A DNA stretch of 64,000 bases, taken from contig MNCI01002341.1 in the NCBI GenBank assembly GCA_015680685.1, positions 17,403 through 81,402 of the forward strand, given 5' to 3'. The notes under the pieces are model-generated. The model saw nothing but the letters and a program-made list of their open reading frames with translations, was not told the DNA's origin and made no database searches. This DNA comes from Gnetum montanum (taxonomy: Eukaryota; Streptophyta; Gnetopsida; Gnetales; Gnetaceae). This document shows positions 58,996 through 64,000 of this stretch, piece after piece (position 1 is the first letter of the stretch; each line of letters opens with the position of its first letter). Both the position numbers and the translations under genes were made by a program.

Positions 58996-59215
58996 AAGAG
59001 TGTTAATGTTCTAGGTTGCCATACAAAATTTTTGCTATTGAACTTATTTTTTACCTTCATCCATCTTTGAGTGAGAACCTACTTGCTTCTTTACTCATGC
59101 TTGTTGGAAAGGTTTTTTTATCGAGAGTGTCAGTGTTCCAAGTTGCCATATGAAATTTTTGTCATTGAACATGTTTGTTCTAAGTTGCCATATGAAATTT
59201 TTGTTGTTAAGCTTT
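58996..59215. repeat. Short imperfect triplication at the LINE 5' end
   Basis: 'gttgccata(t/c)(g/a)aaatttttg' occurs at about 59,015, 59,138 and 59,185, with flanking 'gagtgt.a.tgttc.a' in the first two. On the minus strand one unit reads MATWNTDTL, the start of an endonuclease (TWNV-like). Confidence 0.6.
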
Positions 59216-60133
59216 TTTTTTTTTTACCCACACATGTCCTTGATGTGGGAACTACTTGCTTCTTTACTAATACTTATCCCTAGGAATGATTGTCCAGTTT
59301 CCACAATATTTAAACAACAATAATTGATATGATAAAAATGAGGTAATTGTCCAGAGTAATTATGGAATCTTTAGTCATGCCAAAAACTTTTATTAATGTA
59401 AATTGATTTAAGATAAGAGGTGTGAAAATCCTTTAGGGTGAATTTGGTGGCTTATATTCCCACTACCAATTTGTCCTTTTAAGTTAAGAAAAGGGTTTGG
59501 TTTGGTTGGGTTAAATTTGAAGAATTAATGGTGATTTCGTTAGATGCAATCTTTTTTGAAATTGTTTTTGATTTCTACATAATTTAATTTGCAAGGTGTA
59601 CTCTACCTAGATGTTGTAAATTCAAAACNAATTCATATGTTTAAGCTTTTAACTTTTACGGTTTTTAATGGAGTCCTACTCCAGCAAGCAATCGCAGTCA
59701 GGATGCTTTCAAAGATAAATGATGGTTTACTCCATCCTATTTAGAATCCGTGCTTCTCCTCTGCAAGGGAAATCGAAAGATTTACGATTCCAAGGGAAGC
59801 CACCTATCCCATGTGAGTGCAACAACGGGCATTGGAGTTTGACAGCGCATTCATAATCATGAAGGAAAGCATCCTACCTTAAAACACCAGAGCAGTTTCA
59901 CCTTTGTTTTCTCTTCAAAATTATCGATTTATCGCTAAAAATAAAAGTTTTACGGCAGTCTCTTTAAAAATCCACCCACGTTCCATCACATCGGATAGAC
60001 CACATAATGAGATAACAAAATAATTTTTCACAAGACAATCTCTGGATACTGTATCTACTGTCTAGGGCCATTTACAGTGAAAAAATGTACAGACACATCA
60101 TTAATTTCACAGGCCAATTGGTTTTGAAAACCG
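59216..60133. other. Region downstream of the first chlorophyllase-like exon, no exon seen
   Basis: No chlorophyllase second exon (a GHSRGG lipase motif would be expected) was found on the minus strand here. A single N lies at 59,629. The region may be intron or intergenic DNA. Confidence 0.4.
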
Positions 60134-60327
60134 GACAATACCAAGTTTTAAAAATAAACAGAGATCGTTTTCCAATTCCTTAACTCTCCATCCTGAACAA
60201 CTCAAAACAATTTCAAGTAGAATAAGAGGATTGATATTGAGAGATGAAAACAATTTGAAGTAGAATAAGAGGATTGATATTGAGAGATGAAATTCTTATT
60301 GTGGAATGAAATTATTAATTATATTAC

Positions 60328-60561
60328 CTGAGGGGCAACAACGATTATACCATGGGAAGCGACGTGGAACAATAATTGGCGATAGTAATTATTGTGGAGA
60401 AGAAAGCCATGGAAGAACACCACCACTGGGTACTTGCCTGGCTGCGTAGGAGCCATCCCTATAAGGGGTTTAGGTGCTCCTCTACTCACGTCAAAGGACT
60501 GCAGAGTCATACTCCCATCTTGGAATATGGCGGAATCCATGCCAGATCCCATGATTCCCAT
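60328..60561 (-). CDS. CLH-like: Chlorophyllase-like first exon, copy 1 (partial gene)
   Basis: Chlorophyllase removes the phytol chain from chlorophyll to give chlorophyllide. The exon encodes about 78 residues: AIFQDGSMTLQSFDVSRGAP, KPLIGMAPTQPGKYPVVVFF, then the oxyanion-type HGFLLHNNYY and HVASHGIIVVAPQ. These are the N-terminal signatures of the chlorophyllase family of alpha/beta hydrolases. The exon ends CAG/GTAATA (donor at 60,327-60,326), where VVAPQ is commonly followed by an intron. Two in-frame ATGs (60,561 and 60,552); only the second is conserved in copy 2. The catalytic GHSRGG exon is not in the window nearby, so completeness is unknown. Confidence 0.78.
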
Positions 60562-60607
60562 CCCTTCCCTTCCCTTGCTTACTTCTAACTTCCTTGTGTT
60601 GCATCCG

Positions 60608-60615
60608 TATTTATA
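60608..60615 (-). promoter_or_regulatory. TATA box of chlorophyllase-like copy 1
   Basis: The minus strand reads TATAAATA about 47-56 bases before the candidate start codons, which gives a very short 5' leader. The same box lies at 62,868-62,875 in copy 2. Confidence 0.65.
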
Positions 60616-60706
60616 GGCGGAGCCAGCGGATAAGCAAAATCATTAACCGTTGTGTTTAGCATAGCTTAGCTTGATCAAGTATCAAATATGCATCACCCGT
60701 GTTGAT

Positions 60707-60712
60707 CACGTG
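60707..60712. promoter_or_regulatory. G-box CACGTG upstream of copy 1
   Basis: 'tgatcacgtgaccc', about 95 bases upstream of the TATA box and conserved in copy 2 (62,972-62,977). G-boxes bind bZIP and bHLH factors, including light-signalling PIFs; a regulatory role here is inference. Confidence 0.5.
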
Positions 60713-60797
60713 ACCCTGCACAGAAACAATGCAGCATCGGTTTACCGCTTGACTCACCGGTTTTTTGTACGAATTTTTAATCATTAGCCATAGCAAT

Positions 60798-60932
60798 TTC
60801 CGAATGGGCCGTTGGCCAAGCTATCTGAGCATCCTCTGAATCCGATTTCCGAATGGGCCGTTGGCCAAGCTATCTGAGCATCCTCTGAATCCGAATGGGC
60901 CGTTGGCCAAGCTATCTGAGCATCCTCTGAAT
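60798..60932. repeat. Three tandem units of about 37-50 bp upstream of copy 1
   Basis: 'gggccgttggccaagctatc' and 'tgagcatcctctgaatc' occur three times in a row. Copy 2 has a single, partly deleted unit at 63,467-63,502, so the array expanded (or contracted) after the gene duplication. Confidence 0.8.
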
Positions 60933-61271
60933 CTAAGATTTTGAAATGATGAAACAGTTTGCAGTGTGTTCTGGTAAGGAAAGTAGTCCTTATGACTTTA
61001 ATAATACAAATCTTTCCTGTCAAACTGGCAAAACTGTGTGCAGAATCTTGGCATCTCTATTAATTGATCTATGAATTTACATTTTCTTCCCTTTCATGAA
61101 GTTTCCTCCCCTATTCTTGATGTTTTCTTTGTCGTGCCTGTTTCTGCCTTTATCTGGGCATCAACTGAAATGAAAATGAGTGGGAATTTGAGTTTTTTAA
61201 AAAGTCTTTAAAATATTCATCAAGTAGTTTTTACCCTAAATAATGATGAAAGCACCTTGACGCAAATCTAT

Positions 61272-61580
61272 GACAGATTTGCATGGCAGCTGACATGAGA
61301 GGGACTAAAATCTGTGAGAGATGCATATATTAATGGTAATGTGACAGATTTGCATGGCAGCTGACATGAGGGGGACTAGACTCTGTGAGTAATGCATATA
61401 TTAATGGTAATCCGTGGAAGATGTGCATGGCAGATAACACAGATTTGCGTGGCAGCTGACATGAGGGGGACTAGACTCTGTGAGGGATGCATATATTAAT
61501 GGTAATTTGTGGAACATGTGCATGGCAGGTGACATGAGGGGGACTAAAATATGTGAGTGATCCATATATTAATGGTCTGG
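61272..61580. repeat. Tandem array of about four 73-90 bp units
   Basis: Units share 'cagatttgcatggcagctga', 'catgagggggacta' and 'gcatatattaatggtaat'. The same array starts again at about 63,838 and runs off the window end, as part of the larger duplication. Confidence 0.8.
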
Positions 61581-62310
61581 GTGTTTGAAGGCAACTAGCA
61601 TGACAGGGACAAATCTGTAACACATGCATGCATACCTGGTTTGTTTGCATTAATTTGCATCATGAAAATTGCATACAAGCCAAGACTTTTATGGTTGTAT
61701 TCACACGCCTTTCCTTGGCCAAGACTTTGGCCTGGAAATTTTGTACAACTTGTTTGAACTTTCACCTGAAAATTTTGTCCTATATTGCAGCCCAATGGAA
61801 GCATTCAAAATCTAATTATATCTGAATTTGCACCATGGGAATTGCAATAGATAATTAGAATCATAATTTTCTAAGTCGGTGATAAATCATAGATTTAACA
61901 ATTAGTCATTTACTTAGAAAACTATGATTTGCATAAGACAAGCCAACAAAATGTTGATTAGGATGACCGACCTTTTATAGTTGTATTCATAGATTGAAAA
62001 ATTGGATGGGATTGAAAAATCAGCAGCCATTTTGATTGGAAAAATCTGAATAAATCGATGTAAGAATTGGATTAAAATTATCAATATTAGCAAAATAGAG
62101 CAGTTATATCCATCGATGTTGGCAGCTTCCAATTGTTTTCATCTAAGAACTCACTTAGAGTGGAAAATCAAATATAGAAATTTTAGTTGTCTTTTGGCAT
62201 CAGAATTAGTAATAAACAATACATTAAACTTAAAAAATCAATAAAAATATATCATTAAATGTCCAATCCGATTTTGAATGGTCTTCAATGTTGCATTGCG
62301 ATANTTCTAC
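61581..62310. other. Intergenic DNA with a hairpin-like repeat
   Basis: 'tcataattttctaag' (61,862) and 'cttagaaaactatga' (61,913) form an inverted repeat around 61,859-61,931. Related pieces lie at 55,917-55,965. A single N is at 62,304. No gene seen. Confidence 0.4.
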
Positions 62311-62548
62311 AATACCAAGTTTTAAAAATAAACAAAGATCGTTTTCGATTCCCTAACTCTCCATCCTGAAGAACTCAAAACAATTTCAAGTAGAATAAGA
62401 GGATTGATATTGACAGATGAAATTCTACAATACCAAGTTTTAAAAATAAACAGAGATCGTTTTCGATTCCTAACTCTCCATCCTGAAGAACTCAAAACAA
62501 AACAATTTCAAGTAGAATAAGAGGATTGATATTGAGAGATGAAATTCT
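62311..62548. repeat. About 118-bp tandem duplication beside copy 2
   Basis: 'tctacaataccaagttttaa', then 'gatcgttttcgattcc' and 'agtagaataagaggattgat' occur twice in a row. Copy 1 has one full unit plus a shorter 43-bp duplication (60,213-60,290). Because the N at 62,304 is adjacent, part of this may be an assembly effect. Confidence 0.65.
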
Positions 62549-62579
62549 TACTGTGAAATGAAATTATTAATTATATTAC

Positions 62580-62804
62580 CTGAGGCGCAACAACGATTAT
62601 ACCATGGGAAGCGACGTGGAACAGTAATTGGCCATAGTAATTATTCTGGAGAAAACAGCCATGGAAGAACACCACCACTGGGTACTTGCCCGGCTGCGTA
62701 GGAGCCCTCCCTATAAGGGGTTTAGGTGCCCCTCTACCCACGTCAAAGGACTGCAGAGTCATACTCCCATCTTGGAATATGGCGGAATCCATGCCAGATC
62801 CCAT
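62580..62804 (-). CDS. CLH-like: Chlorophyllase-like first exon, copy 2 (partial gene)
   Basis: 75 residues from ATG 62,804 (MGSGMDSAIFQDGSMTLQSF) to VVAPQ, with donor GT at 62,579-62,578. It differs from copy 1 at few residues (for example HGCFLQNNYYGQ versus HGFLLHNNYYRQ, and GRAPTQ versus GMAPTQ). The frame is intact in both copies, which argues for recent duplication. No second exon with a lipase GXSXG motif was found between 60,620 and 62,570, so copy 2 may be an exon-only duplicate unless its intron spans copy 1. Confidence 0.75.
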
Positions 62805-62867
62805 GATTCCCTCCCCTTCCCTTGCTTACTTCTATTGCTTACTTCTAACTTCCTTGTGTTGCATCTG

Positions 62868-62875
62868 TATTTATA
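62868..62875 (-). promoter_or_regulatory. TATA box of chlorophyllase-like copy 2
   Basis: The minus strand reads TATAAATA 64 bases before the ATG. A 17-bp duplication 'cttacttctattg/cttacttctaac' lengthens the leader relative to copy 1. G-box CACGTG at 62,972-62,977. Confidence 0.65.
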
Positions 62876-63035
62876 GGCGGAGCCGGCGGATAAGCAAAAT
62901 CATTAACCGTTGTGTTTAGCATAACATAGCTTACCTTGATCAAGTATCAAATATGCATCACCCGTGTTGATCACGTGACCCTGCACAGAAACAATGCAGC
63001 ATCGGTTTATCGCTTGGTTTATCGCTTGACCGGGG

Positions 63036-63430
63036 ACTCAGTCAATGAACAAAAGCCAAGCAAAAAGTTTACCGTTTAGCGTGCCGGAACTTAAGTTCCA
63101 TCGACATTGGTTATATTCGTACGCTGTCCCATTTTTACACGTTTCGGGTAGAATTTTTGCGTAAATTTTGTGCAGCCGTCCAAACTGTTTCACGTGAATA
63201 TTTTCCATAAGTGTTGGAGCTCTACTTTCCCTCAAGATTAAACCTTAACTTGTACTGTGGTGATAAAAAATGTTGAAAACATTAACATATTCAAAAATAT
63301 AGGATTTTATAGAGATTTAACTATACTAAACATTATATTTTGTATTTTGTAGTTTAATATCAGTTAAGTTTTTTAGCTGATTCGTCCAAGTCACCCAATT
63401 TTTCTAACTCATTCTTGTCCCAAGCAAGGT
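63036..63430. other. Extra DNA in copy 2 of the tandem duplication, nothing recognised
   Basis: Present between the G-box side and 'ttttgtacgaatttttaatc' only in copy 2. No transposon ends or gene were identified. Confidence 0.45.
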
Positions 63431-64000
63431 ATTTTGTACGAATTTTTAATCATTAGCCATAGCAATTTCCGAAGGCCAAGCTATCTGAGCATCCTCTGAA
63501 TCTAAGATTTTGAAATGATGAAACAGTTTGCAGTGTGTTCTGGTAAGGAAAGTAGTCCTTATGACTTTAATAATACAAATCTTTCCTGTCAAACTGGCAA
63601 AACTGTGTGCAGAATCTTGGCATCTCTATTAATTGATCTATGAATTTACATTTTCTTCCCTTTCATGAAGTCTCCTCCCCTATTCTTGATGTTTTCTTTG
63701 TCGTGCCTGTTTCTGCCTTTATCTGGGCATCAACTGAAATGAAAATGAGTGGGAATTTGAGTTTTTTAAAGTCTTTAAAATATTCATCAAGTAGTTTTTA
63801 CCCTAAATGATGATGAAAGCACCGTGATGCAAATCTATGACAGATTTGCATGGCAGCTGACATGAGAGGGACTAAAATTTGTGAAAGATGCATATATTAA
63901 TGGTAATGTGACAGATTTGCATGGCAGCTGACATGAGGGGGACTAGACTCTGTGAGTAATGCATATATTAATGGTAATCTGTGGAAGATGTGCATGGCAG

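Larger units (their letters stand above)
56150..59215 (-). pseudogene. RTE-like LINE (endonuclease and reverse transcriptase), interrupted
   Basis: Minus-strand non-LTR retrotransposon. The APE-type endonuclease region (about 59,160-58,390) shows NQIMGIKVALGNEIINIINV (58,790) and THIDY-like KTQIDYFLLCKRD. A linker reads KETWWW-like near 58,150. The RT region shows FNKILKDREM (57,680), VVPIYKNK (56,770), GIMLMSHTMKLWDRVIEQ (56,700), DRVPRKIIWWAL (56,500) and the catalytic FVDDIVLLD (FVDD at 56,250-56,261). In-frame stops and a solo LTR (56,805-57,636) between FNKIL and VVPIYK inactivate it. It inserts by target-primed reverse transcription; a 3' tail was not identified. Confidence 0.82.
60134..64000. 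repeat. Tandem duplication carrying two chlorophyllase-like first exons
   Basis: Copy 1 runs from about 60,134 to 61,580 and copy 2 from about 62,430 past the window end. The exon start offset is 2,252 bp (60,552 versus 62,804). The distal marker 'tttgaaatgatgaaacagtttgc' is offset about 2,570 bp, because copy 2 holds about 390 extra bases at 63,036-63,430. Local tandem duplications lie beside both exons. Confidence 0.85.

Noticed and set aside
59690-59900. Candidate chlorophyllase second exon
   Set aside because: The less AT-rich stretch has no open minus frame with a GHSRGG-like motif.
60376-60616. Plus-strand ORFs of 70-74 codons (and 62,628-62,919)
   Set aside because: They are antisense shadows of the chlorophyllase-like exons; the minus frame matches the known family.

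Overview
The window reads as nuclear DNA of a seed plant with a large, retrotransposon-filled genome. A conifer-like genome would fit, but the sequence does not prove the lineage. Base composition is AT-rich, stop codons typical of methylation-driven C-to-T decay are everywhere, and host-gene content is very low. The only host-like genes seen are a twice-present fragment of a DEAD-box RNA helicase of the DDX56/RH16 type and a tandem pair of chlorophyllase-like first exons. No bacterial operon, CRISPR array, rRNA or intact tRNA gene is visible.

Most of positions 1-55,400 is built from one family of Ty3/gypsy-type LTR retrotransposons. The internal features (decayed tRNA-Asp-like primer site, FMDD reverse transcriptase, 'WGIDFM'-type integrase, a third ORF after integrase) suggest the Athila/Tat side of the group. 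Element A (1-5,164, minus, cut by the window edge and an N gap) carries gag-protease. Element G (20,884-46,360, minus) carries gag, RT, RNase H, integrase and ORF3. Element F (21,054-35,372, minus) sits inside the 3' LTR of G. Element E (28,423-34,699, plus) sits inside the 5' LTR of F. E, F and G are flanked by perfect 5-bp target duplications (GTATA, TGTAT, AAGAT), so the order G, then F, then E is read directly from the sequence. Element D (47,207-55,407, minus) is separate and has two 895-bp LTRs. Each copy has lost different modules, and no copy is complete.

A large imperfect inverted repeat lies at about 7.1-24.6 kb (left arm to 14,834, right arm from 16,140, spacer about 1.3 kb). Each arm contains the 3' end of element F, the F/G insertion junction, flanking DNA and the RH16-like helicase fragment. 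The duplication therefore happened after G and F had inserted. A transcript across the spacer would fold into a very long hairpin.

From 55.4 to 59.3 kb lie dispersed repeats and an RTE-like LINE on the minus strand, interrupted by an 832-bp solo LTR with TTTCT target duplications. From 60.1 kb to the end lies a tandem duplication holding two chlorophyllase-like first exons. Each has a TATA box, an upstream G-box and a splice donor, and is embedded in short tandem arrays. tRNA-derived SINE copies are scattered at 5.5-5.9, 15.8 and 19.1 kb.

All alignments here were made by eye. Boundaries given to the base are those where the TG...CA ends and target duplications can be read; others are approximate.
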